Positions 46,130 to 56,214 of a stretch of DNA of 64,000 nt are shown here, one piece after another. A model generated the notes under the pieces. It saw only the letters and a list, made by a program, of their open reading frames with translations. It had not been told where the DNA came from and did not search any database. Positions within the stretch are counted from its first letter, which is position 1. Each line of letters opens with the position of its first letter. The translations under genes and the position numbers were made by a program. This DNA comes from Chitinophagaceae bacterium (lineage in GTDB: Bacteria > Bacteroidota > Bacteroidia > Chitinophagales > Chitinophagaceae), in NCBI GenBank assembly GCA_024707305.1, contig JANPZZ010000017.1, forward strand, positions 1 to 64,000, written 5' to 3'.

Positions 46130-49034
46130 TAGAACCCAATATTGCGCGTAACTCGCTTGAGGTTGAAATTTGATAAATCTATTGAGAAGGAAATCTTCCT
46201 TGATAAACGCTCTTTTTTGGGTATCGTGGATTGAATATAATCTTTAAATGGCTGACTGTACACCAGCGGCAAATAGATGTTGATTGTTTCTTTAAAAAGT
46301 GAAAGTTGCAATCCTGCATCAAACAGGAAACGATCGAGGTTGGCGTTGCGGTCCCAGGCTTCAGCGTAGGTGCCCACATCTGCAAAAACTTTCAAAGGGA
46401 TATTTACGGGCAATAAACTAAGTGGGTTGAATTTGTTGGGAATGGTGCTACTGAAATTCAGCGCAATCAACCAGTCATCGGTACGCCCCACCTTTGATGC
46501 GAGCATATCTGTCCTGGTTTTGAATGCACCATCTCGTTCCATGATCTGCTGGCTGGCAAATCCGTCAAATTCATTTCTACCAATAAAATAGTCGCTGTAT
46601 GTATAATCTTCCGCTCCGTTGGCACTGGTCATGTTGAGGTGATAACGATCGGTTTCCAAATTGTTTTAGCCAGCGTTTGTTCACCCAGGTAAAACAATTT
46701 ACCTGCAAAAAAATCTTGCACGTAGTCCACCACCTTTTTGCATAGTTGAAAAAGTAGTTGCCGGTAAATGCTGCGCGTACAAATGATTTTCCCTGTTCTA
46801 CTTTCAATTCTGCCCGATAAGGATATAAGGCACGGAAATCTTCCCACACCAGCTTCAACTGATTTAATGTACGATTTTCTGCACGCGTGCCAAAGTTGTC
46901 GACTATGATGGTATCATTTCCCTGGAAAATTGAATCACGCGAAAAACTTAACCCTTCTTCCTGCAGGAAGTAAGTCTTAAACTGAACATATCGTTCCCTT
47001 GTGCTTCTTGCAGATTTTTCACGCAACGTAAACCGAACACGCGGCGCAAGTTTCGTCATTCCAAATTGCAAATCCGTTCCATCCGTTGCAGTGAAGCCAT
47101 AGATGCCAAATTTTGCGGCACCCAGGCCAAAGTCAACACGATGTAATTTTTTATTCTCTGATAGATGCTGTAGTTCAACATTGCATGACCGACCATGTCT
47201 TTGGTACCTGTGGCATACATCGGCGCCACCAGGTATTGAAAAAACGTGGTATTGGCAACGTGATATTTGTAAAAAAGGCGCCCACCATGAATTTGTCGTA
47301 CATGTTGTAACCAACTGCGGGACTGATCATCATGGCATGTGATGCTTTTCCCGACAATGTCTCCCGAATATTTTTTCTACTGAAAGGGAAGGCTACGCGG
47401 GTTCCTTTTCTTACCTGGTCCGGGTCTGGTCCGGTTTCGCTAAGCTTTGCAAAATGATGATCAAGATTTTTTCCGGCGGCTTCTTCGAGTATTTTCTTTA
47501 AATCCTGCTCGTCGGGATGGCGGAACTTCCACAAACGATAGTAGTTCTGAATAGCCGCGTCAAACTTTTCCTGTCCGATGTCGTTTGCAATATCGCCAAA
47601 CCATTTCGCTGTTTTCCCGTAAACGATGATATTATAATTCATCTGGGAGTATTTATCGGCGGATAAATTGACCGGTTGATCGCTTCTTACAGAAGCGGCA
47701 TTCTCTCCCAGTAATTCTGTTGCTTCCTGAATGGTTACAGGCGCTTTCATGATTTGAAGATCACCTTCGGCACCGTTTACCAGCTTGCTATAACGGTTGT
47801 CGTAACAAGAATTTAGGCCTTCATCGAGCCAGGGCTTTGCCCTTTCATTGGTGCCAAGCGCCGCCTGAAACCAATTGTGTCCGGCTTCATGTGCCACCAC
47901 ATAATGCAGGAGCCTGTCATTTGCTTCTGGTGAAATAAAGTGTGATAGCAGGATATTCCATTCCTCCACCCGTGGATACAGACGATTGCACTACTGAAAA
48001 ACTGATCATAAGGATATTCACCAATCCAGCGTGAGCGGGCCTCAATTCCCTGTTTTGCATAGGTGGCTACTTTCTCCCAGTTGCGGGCCTGGTCGGGCAA
48101 ATAAAACACTGAAATCGGAATGGTCTTTCCCGATGGCAGTGTGAGTGATTCCTGCGCTACGCGAAATCTTTTATCAGCAAACCATGCAAAATCATGTGCA
48201 TTGTTGATCGTATAGTGAAGTGTTTTTTGTTGCGAAGCTGAAGCAGGAAACTTTTCTATTACGCGTTTGATGGCGCCAGCTTTTGTTTTCACTTTCGTTT
48301 CGGAAGGCGTCCACGTAAAGTTCTTACGGGTACTTAACCACTGTTTTTCGTTCTCATCGTGCAGGTTACCGGAGGAAGCAACCACATAATTGGAAGGGAG
48401 TGTAATGCGTACGTCGTAATCTGCAAATTCTGCATAAAACTCTCCCTGGTCGAGATAAGGCATTTCATGCCATCCATTGCGGTCGTACACTGCAGGTTTG
48501 GGATACCATTGTGCCACCTGGTAATGCTGGCCATCATGTCCAGAGCGGGAGAAGATGGCAGGCAATTGTACATGGAAAGGAGTAGTGATGTCGACTTTGC
48601 TTCCCGGCGCCAAAAGGCTGAGGTGGTATTAATCTGATGATATCGATATGTGAAGGATGATCTTCAATATCTGCAGTAATGCCGTTTACTTTAAAATCCA
48701 GTCGATTGATATAACCTTTCTGGTCTTCCTCTGAAAAATAGAAATCGGTATTACCATTCTCCAGCAGTTGATCACTCAGTGCTGTTTTATCATTCTTGTA
48801 TGCATTGGGCCAGATATGGAACCAGATGTAATGTAATGTGTCGGGAGAATGGTTTTCATATTCCAGTTTCATGAAACCATCCAGCGTATGTAGATTATCG
48901 TCTAGCGAAACGTCAATTGTATAATTGAGTTTTTGCTGCCAGTAGCTCGATTGAGAGTAGCTCGTAACCCATAAAAGGCAACAAATAACCGGCAGGCAGA
49001 AATGGCTCTTTTTTTCAATAGGAACATGTACCAA
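46129..49034 (-). CDS. M1-family metallopeptidase, secreted
   Basis: The ~968-residue protein has a signal peptide (VICCLLWVTSYSQ), an N-terminal beta-saddle domain (YTIDVSLDDNLHTLDGFMKLEYENHSPDTLHYIWFHIWPNAY) and the zinc site HYVVAHEAGHNWFQ (HExxH) with the distant Glu in KPWLDEGLNSCYD. The long C-terminal ~350 residues are rich in aromatic beta strands and look like an outer-membrane or TolB-like tail, as in Bacteroidota M1 enzymes. Indels near 48625, 48000, 47230 and 46660. It probably trims peptides in the periplasm or at the cell surface. Confidence 0.87.
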
Positions 49035-49069
49035 AAATAGATACCAAAATCGGCATCGGCAAGCTTTAT

Positions 49070-50467
49070 TTATTTCCCTTTTCCCTTCCAGATGATGCGG
49101 ATCGTATGCAGGAGAATTTTGAAATCGAGTGCCAATGAGACGTTCTCAATATAAACCAGGTCGAACTTGCTGCGTTCAATCATCGCGTCCACATTTTCAG
49201 CATAGCCATATTGCACCATTCCCCAACTCGTGATGCCGGGTTTTACTTTCTGCAGGTATTTGTACGAAGGAAAACGGGGAATGATCTGGTCGATATAATG
49301 TTTGCGTTCGGGACGAGGGCCCACCATGCTCATATCGCCCATGAGAATATTCACAAACTGAGGCAACTCATCCAACCGCCATTTTCGCATCACTTTTCCC
49401 CAGGGTGTAATCCGTGGATCATGGTCGGAAGAAAGCGCCGGACCACTGGCTTCAGCGTTTTGCACCATCGACCTGAATTTGATCAATCGAAACGGTTTGC
49501 CTTTGTAGCCAATTCTTTCCTGTATATAAAAAATGGGCCCGGGTGATGAAACACGTACGCGGATCAGCACGTAGATAAGTAAGGGACTCAGGATGATTAA
49601 CCCGAAAAGGGCGCAGATTACATCGAGCAGGCGTTTTACTGGCTCCTGCCAGGCAGGGATCACATGTGTGCGCAGGTCGATAAGCGGCGCACCAAGTACG
49701 TTGATGGTTTTTACGGATCCCGATAAAATGTCGAGCGTATCCGGTAAAAGCTTTACTTCGACGTCTTTTTCTGCCAGACGATTGATAATACTTTCGGTAG
49801 TACCTGTTTCCTGTTTGGCAAGTGCAAGTACTACGAGTTTAATTTTTTGTTGGTCGATGATGTCTTCCAGCTCGTTCAGCGCACCCAGGTGCTGTAAAGC
49901 AGGGATGTTGTTAGGAACATCAACGTCGTCAACACCAATATATCCCACATAATGATAACCGCCATCAGCAAGTTGCCGTTGTGTTTTAAGTTGAACGCCA
50001 GCGGCTGTTCCTGTAGAAGAAATCAAGAGAGTAGGGAAAGTGACACGCCCCGTAAGCATTTGCCATTTTACCATATTGAGCAGAAGCCATCGTCCAAAAA
50101 ATGTAAGGACAAACTGGATACCAAAAAGTGTTGCAGCAGCTTTGGCTGCATACTTTACATTTAAATCATCATCGCCAAGAAATACAAATAGCAAGGCAAG
50201 AAGGCTGCCGATGAATACAGATACGAGTGTGACGAAAAATTCTGCTATGCGCGATTTCTTATACAGTGACTGGTAAGTACCTGCAAGTGCATAAACGATC
50301 AACCATGCGGCGGGTACAAAGAGAAATGTTGCAAGAGGATATGCCAACTGCACATCCTTATTGAGCCAGTCTTCCCGGAGCAATGAAACCAGCCACCACG
50401 AAAGGGCCGCCATCAGATAATCGCCTGCCGCATACCAGCCTATTGCTATTTGCCTGTTTTTGTTCAT
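49070..50467 (-). CDS. Polyprenyl-phosphate sugar-1-phosphate transferase (WcaJ-like)
   Basis: The intact 465-residue protein has the full PHPT layout: four N-terminal membrane segments, a CoA-binding-like Rossmann middle ([26 protein letters not shown]) and the C-terminal bacterial sugar transferase domain ([57 protein letters not shown]). It attaches the first sugar phosphate to undecaprenyl phosphate for exopolysaccharide or O-antigen. It overlaps the upstream oxidoreductase by four bases (ATGA), which suggests a shared pathway. No other polysaccharide genes lie in the window. Confidence 0.93.
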   Translation of the reverse strand: MNKNRQIAIGWYAAGDYLMAALSWWLVSLLREDWLNKDVQLAYPLATFLFVPAAWLIVYALAGTYQSLYKKSRIAEFFVTLVSVFIGSLLALLFVFLGDDDLNVKYAAKAAATLFGIQFVLTFFGRWLLLNMVKWQMLTGRVTFPTLLISSTGTAAGVQLKTQRQLADGGYHYVGYIGVDDVDVPNNIPALQHLGALNELEDIIDQQKIKLVVLALAKQETGTTESIINRLAEKDVEVKLLPDTLDILSGSVKTINVLGAPLIDLRTHVIPAWQEPVKRLLDVICALFGLIILSPLLIYVLIRVRVSSPGPIFYIQERIGYKGKPFRLIKFRSMVQNAEASGPALSSDHDPRITPWGKVMRKWRLDELPQFVNILMGDMSMVGPRPERKHYIDQIIPRFPSYKYLQKVKPGITSWGMVQYGYAENVDAMIERSKFDLVYIENVSLALDFKILLHTIRIIWKGKGK

Positions 50468-51441
50468 CCGTGCGAGATCACATTTTTTCCGATCTTTTCC
50501 AGTATCTGGTGTGCTACATCCATTGCCATAAGTCCATCATGTTCGGAAACAACGGTGCGTGTATTATTCAGAATTGAATCGCGGAAAGCAGTGAGTTCTT
50601 CTTTAATCGCATTTACTTCAGGCACCGGAGGATTGGCAACTGCGATGGTTTTTGTACCGGAGTTTGTTTCAATATCGAAAGCAAAAACATTCGTATCGCC
50701 TTCTTCTTTCAGCTTAATGATTTCAGCTTTCTTTTCCAGGAAGTCGATACCGATATAAGCATCCTTTTGAAACAAACGGATCTTACGCATTTTTTTCATG
50801 GAGATACGGCTGCTGGTGAGGTTGGCAACACATCCATTGTTGAATTCAATGCGTACGTTGGCAATGTCGGGTGTTTCTGTTAGTACGCCCACACCGCTTG
50901 CTGAGATTGTTCTCACATCGCTTTTCACGACACTAAGTATGATATCGATATCGTGGATCATCAGGTCGAGGATCACACTTACTTCGGTGCCGCGCGGATT
51001 GAATTGTGCCAGCCGATGCACTTCAATAAAATGGGGTTGCAGGTCGAGGTGTTTTACCGCCTGGAATGCAGGGTTGAAACGCTCCACATGTCCCACCTGG
51101 AATTTTACTCCCGACTCGTTGGTCAGCTTCACGAGTTGGCGTGCTTCTTCCATGGTATTGGCAAGGGGTTTTTCAACGAATACGTGCTTCCCCTTTTTGA
51201 TCGCTTTTTCGCAGAGATGGAAATGATGGGTGGTTGGAGCTACAATGTCGACAGCGTCCACAGCATCCATTAGTTCAGCGGGATCGGTATAGCGGGTAAG
51301 TTGATATTTCTGAATTACTTCATTTGCTATTTCGTCGGAAGGGTCATAAAAACCCACCAGTTCGATGCCCGAAATCTCTTTCCAGTTGTTGAGGTGAAAT
51401 TTGCCCAGGTGGCCCACCCCGAATACACCAATTTTTAGCAT
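50464..51441 (-). CDS. Gfo/Idh/MocA-family oxidoreductase
   Basis: The 325-residue protein opens [17 protein letters not shown], the NAD(P)-binding GxGxxG site, and has [18 protein letters not shown] with the family EKP motif and GGCxNLTSSRI-type strand [23 protein letters not shown]. An in-frame extension to 51531 reads the repeat array and is discarded. The gene's overlap with the sugar transferase suggests oxidation or epimerisation of an NDP-sugar, as WbpB/WlbA-type enzymes do. The frame is intact. Confidence 0.9.
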   Translation of the reverse strand: MLKIGVFGVGHLGKFHLNNWKEISGIELVGFYDPSDEIANEVIQKYQLTRYTDPAELMDAVDAVDIVAPTTHHFHLCEKAIKKGKHVFVEKPLANTMEEARQLVKLTNESGVKFQVGHVERFNPAFQAVKHLDLQPHFIEVHRLAQFNPRGTEVSVILDLMIHDIDIILSVVKSDVRTISASGVGVLTETPDIANVRIEFNNGCVANLTSSRISMKKMRKIRLFQKDAYIGIDFLEKKAEIIKLKEEGDTNVFAFDIETNSGTKTIAVANPPVPEVNAIKEELTAFRDSILNNTRTVVSEHDGLMAMDVAHQILEKIGKNVISHG

Positions 51442-51469
51442 AACGCAAAGATAAGGGTGAGCGATGATC

Positions 51470-51725
51470 GAGCCCCCCAACCCCCCAAAGGGGGGCTTAA
51501 TCGATGATCGAGCCCCCCCCAACCCCCCCAAAGGGGGCTTAATCGATGATCGATGTCCGAGCCCCCCAACCCCCCAAAGGGGGGCTTAATCGATGATCGA
51601 GCCCCCCCCAACCCCCCAAAGGGGGGCTTAATCGATGATCGATGTCCGAGCCCCCCAACCCCCCAAAGGGGGGCTTAATCGATGATCGATGTCCGAGCCC
51701 CCCACCCCCCAAAGGGGGCATAGTC
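51470..51725. repeat. Six-copy GC hairpin array, family E
   Basis: A unit of GAGCCCCCCAACCCCCC followed by AAAGGGGGGCTTAATC is repeated six times. Periods alternate between ~42 and ~47 bases, the longer copies carrying an extra GATGTCCGA. Each unit can form an AGCCCCCC/GGGGGGCT stem, and ATCGATGATCGAT joins units. No unique spacers, so it is not a CRISPR. It lies between two divergent genes. Confidence 0.9.
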
Positions 51726-51735
51726 GATGTCCGAC

Positions 51736-51800
51736 CGTCCCGAAGGGACGGAATATCTGTAGCAACAGAATCTCTCATTATTTTGAGTCCCGAAGGGACG
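51736..51800. repeat. Pair of CGTCCCGAAGGGACG palindromes
   Basis: CGTCCCGAAGGGACG at 51736-51750 and GTCCCGAAGGGAC at 51787-51799 flank GGAATATCTGTAGCAACAG. This resembles a dispersed repeat that I recall from other Bacteroidota genomes. Confidence 0.65.
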
Positions 51801-51802
51801 AA

Positions 51803-51846
51803 ATGTGGGATGGTGGATGGTGGATGTTGGATGGGGGATGGGGGGG
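51803..51846. repeat. Word array, family B (GGATGGN)
   Basis: About six GGATGGT / GGATGGG heptamers continue directly from the palindromes. The complementary strand of the word is seen at 44404-44443. Confidence 0.8.
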
Positions 51847-51935
51847 CTGACCGGCCGTTTCAAATTCCATTTCTCGGACGAACCCTGTCATTTTACACAA
51901 AAGTGTACTAAAAACTGTCCATAAAGGCTCAAATT

Positions 51936-51953
51936 TGTCTACTTTTTTAGACA
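51936..51953 (+). promoter_or_regulatory. Palindromic operator candidate before the HTH gene
   Basis: TGTCTA-CTTTTT-TAGACA is a 6-bp inverted repeat with a 6-base spacer, 25 bases before the HTH protein's ATG. A related half-site-like ACTGTCC lies at ~51914. Such a site fits autoregulation by the adjacent DNA-binding protein. Confidence 0.5.
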
Positions 51954-51977
51954 TGAGTTTTGGTTGCTTTGTAAAGC

Positions 51978-52373
51978 ATGATTGGGAAGCAAAAAAAGCA
52001 ACATCGGGGGCTACTTTTAGCCATTGCGGTTCAGAACTCGAGGTATACACGTACGGATGCTGCGAAGCGTGCGCGCTATTGCCGGTCAACTTACTATAAA
52101 CATATCAGGCAGGCCGACCTTTCATACGATATACTCGAACGATATGGGAAGGCCATCTATCACAATTTCGCTGAAGACCTCCCCGAAATGCGCCGCTATT
52201 CCATCGAAGATCCCAGCGAATCATTTAATGAAGAAACCAGAAACCCACGCGAACTGGTTCGCCAACGCGACTACTGGAAAAAGCGCTATTACGAACAACT
52301 GGAGCGGAACAATAAACTGCTGGAGAGACTGGCAGGGGAGAACCGGGGAGACCATGTTGAACGTGAAGCGTGA
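51978..52373 (+). CDS. Small HTH protein with coiled-coil tail
   Basis: The ~131-residue basic protein has a helix-turn-helix-like stretch (TRTDAAKRARYCRSTYYKHIRQADLSYDILERYGKAI) in its first 70 residues, a Ser/Pro-rich linker and a charged helix (VRQRDYWKKRYYEQLERNNKLLERLAGE) likely to dimerise. The last few residues read into a family C/D repeat, so the natural end may be slightly different. Likely a transcription regulator; the target is unknown. An operator-like palindrome lies just upstream. Confidence 0.6.
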   Translation: MIGKQKKQHRGLLLAIAVQNSRYTRTDAAKRARYCRSTYYKHIRQADLSYDILERYGKAIYHNFAEDLPEMRRYSIEDPSESFNEETRNPRELVRQRDYWKKRYYEQLERNNKLLERLAGENRGDHVEREA

Positions 52374-52490
52374 GACGCCAAATTTTTTTAAACGGCCCAA
52401 TGGCCGTTTAAAAAATACTTCTTGTGGAGTTGAATCAACGGACGTTTGCCGTTTGCCGTTTGCCGTTTCTCACGCCTTAAGCTTCATTAA
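52355..52490. repeat. Word arrays, families C and D, with hairpin
   Basis: The stretch contains ACGTGAAGCGTGAGACGCC, a perfect 14-bp hairpin TTTTTTAAACGGCC-CAAT-GGCCGTTTAAAAAA (52384-52415) and three TTTGCCG words (52444-52466), closed by TCTCACGCC. The same words make up 6850-6957. Confidence 0.8.
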
Positions 52491-52905
52491 CTAATTCCTT
52501 TATCACGAGCTTTTTCATCTTAAACATCCGCTGCGTTACTTCCGGCCCTTTAACAGGATCGCTTATCCAACTGCCTAATTTTGATGGAACCACCTGCCAC
52601 GAAACACCATATTTATCTTTCAGCCAGCCACACATACTTTCTGAACCTCCATCGCCAGTTAGTTTATTCCAGTAGTAATCGATTTCTTCCTGCGTATCGC
52701 AATTAATAACAAAAGAGATAGATTCATTAAAACTAAACTCAGGGCCTCCGTTTAGCGCAATGAATGGACGCCCATTTAGTTCAAATGCAACAACCATCGG
52801 GTTTTCCTGCGTGATGCGTGAATCTTTAAATACCGAGCAATAATACGTTGCGGCATCTTTTGCCTGTCCATTAAACCACAGACAGGTGCCAATTTCATTT
52901 TTCAT
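52477..52905 (-). CDS. VOC-family (PhnB/3-dmu-9_3-mt-like) protein
   Basis: The intact 142-residue protein starts MKNEIGTCLWFNGQAKDAATYYCSVFKDSRI and continues VVAFELNGRPFIALNGGPEFSFNESISFVINC and YYWNKLTGDGGSESMCGWLKDKYGVSWQVVP. These are the standard blocks of the PhnB-like vicinal-oxygen-chelate proteins. Their true substrate is generally unknown. It is transcribed towards the HTH gene, and their ends nearly meet in the repeat. Confidence 0.9.
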   Translation of the reverse strand: MKNEIGTCLWFNGQAKDAATYYCSVFKDSRITQENPMVVAFELNGRPFIALNGGPEFSFNESISFVINCDTQEEIDYYWNKLTGDGGSESMCGWLKDKYGVSWQVVPSKLGSWISDPVKGPEVTQRMFKMKKLVIKELVNEA

Positions 52906-53159
52906 ATGCGTTGTTTTTATGAAAACAAAGTTGCAACAGTTTTCCCCACCAAAAGGCCCCTAATAGCGTCAAACCCGGCGGGTGGATGCGACAGAATATC
53001 GATAGTGCAATGGAAAAAAGCAGCAAATCTGTTTTTTCTCCCGGTATCCTTAAAAACTGGGTAATATTCAGGAGACTTTATTCGCGACAATTGGCACTTT
53101 TGCATAGAGCCCATGCCCGAATCGATCACAGTATTTCAATTTACTCAATCATTAGAATT

Positions 53160-54116
53160 ATGCTAAAACTTTTTGCCGTTGTTGTATTGCTGAATTTCAT
53201 AGTTACGGAAGCATTTGCGCAGCAAAAAAATACAGTAAATAATATAAGTCAGTTATACCTTACCCAACAATGGCGTGATTCTTCGAATCAACTATTCTCC
53301 AGAACAGAAATTTACAATGCCAGCAATATGGCAATCGTAGTCGTTGATATGTGGGACAAACACTGGTGTGCCTCTATGAATAAAAAGGCAGAAGGCCTTA
53401 TTCCTAAAATGAATAAAACGTTTGATGCAGCGCGTGCCCTGGGAATTAAAATAATATTCGCACATTCAGAAACTACAAAGTTCTACGAAGCATATCCCCA
53501 GCGACAGCGCATGAAGCAATCGCAGATTCCGGCACCACTCGAGGTAAACGATTTCAATCCACCGCCACTTCCATGGGGTCGAACCGGAGGTTGTGAATGC
53601 AGCGCAGATCGAACCTGTAAAGAATCGTCTACCTGGACACGCCAGCATGATGCGTTAATTATAAAAGACGAAGACCTGATTTCCGACAGAGCCGACGAGA
53701 TCAATGCATTTTGCAAAGCGAATGGTATAAAAACCTTACTCTATGTTGGTGAAGCTTCCAATATGTGTGTAACGTGGACACGCTCTTTTTCAGTAATACC
53801 CATGATTCGTTATGGGTACGAGACCATCGTCATTCGTGATTTGATAGAATCGATTAGTGGAAACGGTTATGATCCTGACAAAAAAGTATATGACCCATCG
53901 TTTACCCCGCAGAAAGGCGCCGACAGCACTTTAACTCATATTGAAAAATACCTGTGCAGTTCCATTTCTGCGAATCAGATTCTAAGCGCTGCCGGAAGGG
54001 AGCCACTTTCCAAAGTGCAGCCGGAAATAAAGCGAAAGAAATCCAGGAATCATACACCAAAATCTTCGCGTTATGCAAGTAGGAAAAATTCCCGCAGGCA
54101 AAATTCTGAGAAGTGA
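53160..54116 (+). CDS. Isochorismatase-family cysteine hydrolase, secreted
   Basis: The 318-residue protein has a signal peptide (MLKLFAVVVLLNFIVTEAFAQ). The cysteine hydrolase core follows: MAIVVVDMWDKHWC (catalytic Asp), and LLYVGEASNMCVTWTRSF with the nucleophile Cys. YETIVIRDLIESI is typical. Family members hydrolyse amide, nicotinamide or vinyl-ether bonds; the export suggests an extracytoplasmic role. A basic C-terminal tail (RKKSRNHTPKSSRYASRKN) is unusual and could come from an indel. The start was chosen at the signal peptide, not at the longer frame. Confidence 0.83.
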   Translation: MLKLFAVVVLLNFIVTEAFAQQKNTVNNISQLYLTQQWRDSSNQLFSRTEIYNASNMAIVVVDMWDKHWCASMNKKAEGLIPKMNKTFDAARALGIKIIFAHSETTKFYEAYPQRQRMKQSQIPAPLEVNDFNPPPLPWGRTGGCECSADRTCKESSTWTRQHDALIIKDEDLISDRADEINAFCKANGIKTLLYVGEASNMCVTWTRSFSVIPMIRYGYETIVIRDLIESISGNGYDPDKKVYDPSFTPQKGADSTLTHIEKYLCSSISANQILSAAGREPLSKVQPEIKRKKSRNHTPKSSRYASRKNSRRQNSEK

Positions 54117-54122
54117 ATATGA

Positions 54123-54596
54123 TTAAATTGTCCACACCAGCTGACCGAAAATGTAACTCAATTCCATAACGTCAGCGGGAACGGTGGTGGTACGTTCTCG
54201 CAGTCCTGAAATCTCAATTGCCTCGATATAATACGGATAAATGTTGTTGCCGCAACAAAGTAACAATGCCTCATCAGGGTTCGTGCACAATGAGCGGAGT
54301 TCGTATCCAATCAATAAGCCACTCAGGTAAAAGTAGTTTGCTTCCTTCTCCAGTCCATGGAGTAATACATTTGTTCTTGTGGAAAACACACTGTGTAGCA
54401 GGTTGTTTTTTAAAGCATACCGGACGCCTTTTTGAAACACCGATTTTTTGTCTCCTTCCATCACAGTTCCTTTTTCGAGAATAGAAATGCTGCTTTTTAG
54501 GATACTATAGGTCGCCAGTAATTGAAAAAGCTCTCCGGTTATATGCGTTTTAAAATCTACAATTTTTCCATCTGATAATGGATGGCAGTTCGATCC
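54123..54596 (-). pseudogene. dgoK: 2-dehydro-3-deoxygalactonokinase remnant (C-terminal half)
   Basis: Only the last ~155 residues of a DgoK-type kinase remain: KIVDFKTHITGELFQLLATYSIL, then FYLSGLLIGYELRSL, LLLCCGNNIYPYYIEAIE and VPADVMELSYIFGQL. The N-terminal half, with the phosphate-binding and sugar-binding residues, is absent. The frame upstream meets a stop near 54610, and the 240 bases to the next gene show no homologous sequence. Normal length is ~300 residues. This is a broken gene or a deletion junction. DgoK phosphorylates KDGal in the De Ley-Doudoroff galactose pathway. Confidence 0.6.
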
Positions 54597-54756
54597 ATTG
54601 AAACATTACCTGAAACCACTCCCAACTAACGAGTTGACCATAAACCCGCAGTTGACTCAGAATCCTAATTACTAAGGGAGTGCTGGTGATGTTTTAAAGT
54701 ACATCAGACTAAATAATAAAGTAGCGTCCTTTTTCATTGTAGTAGTAGTAATAAGT

Positions 54757-54798
54757 AAGCGGCTGCAGCTCAGGGAAAATCCCCCGACTCAGCCGCTT
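54757..54798 (+). promoter_or_regulatory. Hairpin before the GH20 gene
   Basis: AAGCGGCTG and CAGCCGCTT form a 9-bp stem, with GGGAAAATCCC as a nested stem inside. It ends ~40 bases before the GH20 ATG. Its role is unknown. Confidence 0.45.
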
Positions 54799-54838
54799 TA
54801 CGTTAAAACTGAATTTAAACGGGATCAAATTAACAATT

Positions 54839-56214
54839 ATGAGGTATTTAGTATTTTTTACAATTCTGATTCTAGCGACTGGTTTAAAGGCCATCGGGCA
54901 AAAATCAAACACAGCGAATATTATTATTCCAGCACCTAAAAATATTGAATGGGGTGTTGGCGATTTTGTGATTGATGCCAGAACGAAACTCGTCACTTCG
55001 AATGGCGACACGCGGAAGATTGCAGGTTTTTTCATCCAGGATCTGAAACTGGCAGCAAACATTCAACTGCAACAGGTGAGTAAAGCACCGTCAACCAATT
55101 ATATTTTATTTAGAACAGATAAATCGCTGAAGTCGGAACACTATCAGCTTTCAATAAATCCTGATCGTGTTGTAGTATCTGCTGCCGATTATAATGGTTT
55201 CTTATATGGCGTACAAACGTTGAAACAATTATTGCCGCCGCAAATTTTCAGTAAGACGATTGTCTCAAAAACAGCCTGGTCTGTCCCGGCTGCCGAAATA
55301 GAAGATGGACCTCGTTTTGCTTACCGCGGGTTAATGCTTGATTTATCGCGACATTTTTTTTTCGATGGATTATGTAAAACAGGTAGTAGATCGTTTGGCA
55401 GAACATAAAATCAATACGCTGCATTTTCACGCGATTGATGACCAGGGCTGGAGAATGGAAATTAAAAGCCGGCCACGCTTAACAGAAATAGGTGCTTATC
55501 GCGCTGAAACGCGCCTGCTTACCTGGAACGAAGTAGTGCCTAATGAGACAGGGCAATTCCCTAACTACGGCGGATATTATACACAACAACAAATGAAAGA
55601 GTTGGTGGCATATGCGCGCGATCGCGGCATAACTGTTATTCCCGAAGTGGAGATGCCCGGCCATACTACCAGTTCGGTGGCTTCATATCCGTTTCTGTCA
55701 TGTACTGGAAAAGAAGTGATAGTTCCAAATGGAGGCGTACAACCGCCATTCCTGAATATACTGTGTGCAGGGAAAGAAAGCACCTATGAATTTATAAAAG
55801 ATGTTTTGACAGAAGTGGCTGCAATTTTTCCGGCACCCTACATCCATGTGGGGGGCGATGAAGTAACAAAAACAAACTGGAAACAATGTGCCGATTGCCA
55901 GCGTAAGATTAAAGATGAAGGATTGAAAAATGAAGAACAACTGGAAACTTATTTTATGGCACGTGTACACGCAATAGTAAAAGGGCTTAATAAAAATATG
56001 ATTGTTTGGAAAGAGCGTAGCAAAACACCAGAGGGTGTGATTCCAATGATATATAAAAATGTAAATGAAACACCTGGCGTTACGGCCGATGGGTACAATG
56101 TAATCGTTGCACCTGCCTCACACACTTATTTCGATTTTTACCAGGGTATGCATAGCCAGGAACCACTTGCGTACGGCGGACATACTTACCTCTCACAGGT
56201 GTATGCATTTTTTT
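54839..56214 (+). pseudogene. GH20 beta-hexosaminidase, C-terminally truncated
   Basis: After a signal peptide (MRYLVFFTILILATGLKAIGQ) come the GH20b domain (IIPAPKNIEWGVGDFVI...) and most of the catalytic barrel: KINTLHFHAIDDQGWRMEI, GITVIPEVEMPGHTTSS and YIHVGGDEVTKTNWKQC with the catalytic Asp-Glu pair. One indel near 55360 splits the frame. The match ends abruptly at ...YLSQVYAF (about 56208); ~100 or more residues that complete the barrel are missing. The DNA continues directly as the end of an opposite-strand SDR gene. Exported N-acetylhexosaminidase in origin; as assembled it should not fold. Confidence 0.75.

Noticed and set aside
51442..51531. Gly-rich N-terminal extension of the Gfo/Idh enzyme
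   Set aside because: It reads the GC hairpin array; the NAD-binding motif starts directly after the Met at 51441.
51470..51725. CRISPR array
   Set aside because: The copies differ only by a short insertion and have no unique spacers; no cas genes are present.
56080..56209. Long C-terminal tail of the SDR protein
   Set aside because: It is antisense GH20 sequence beyond a junction, with no similarity to SDR proteins.
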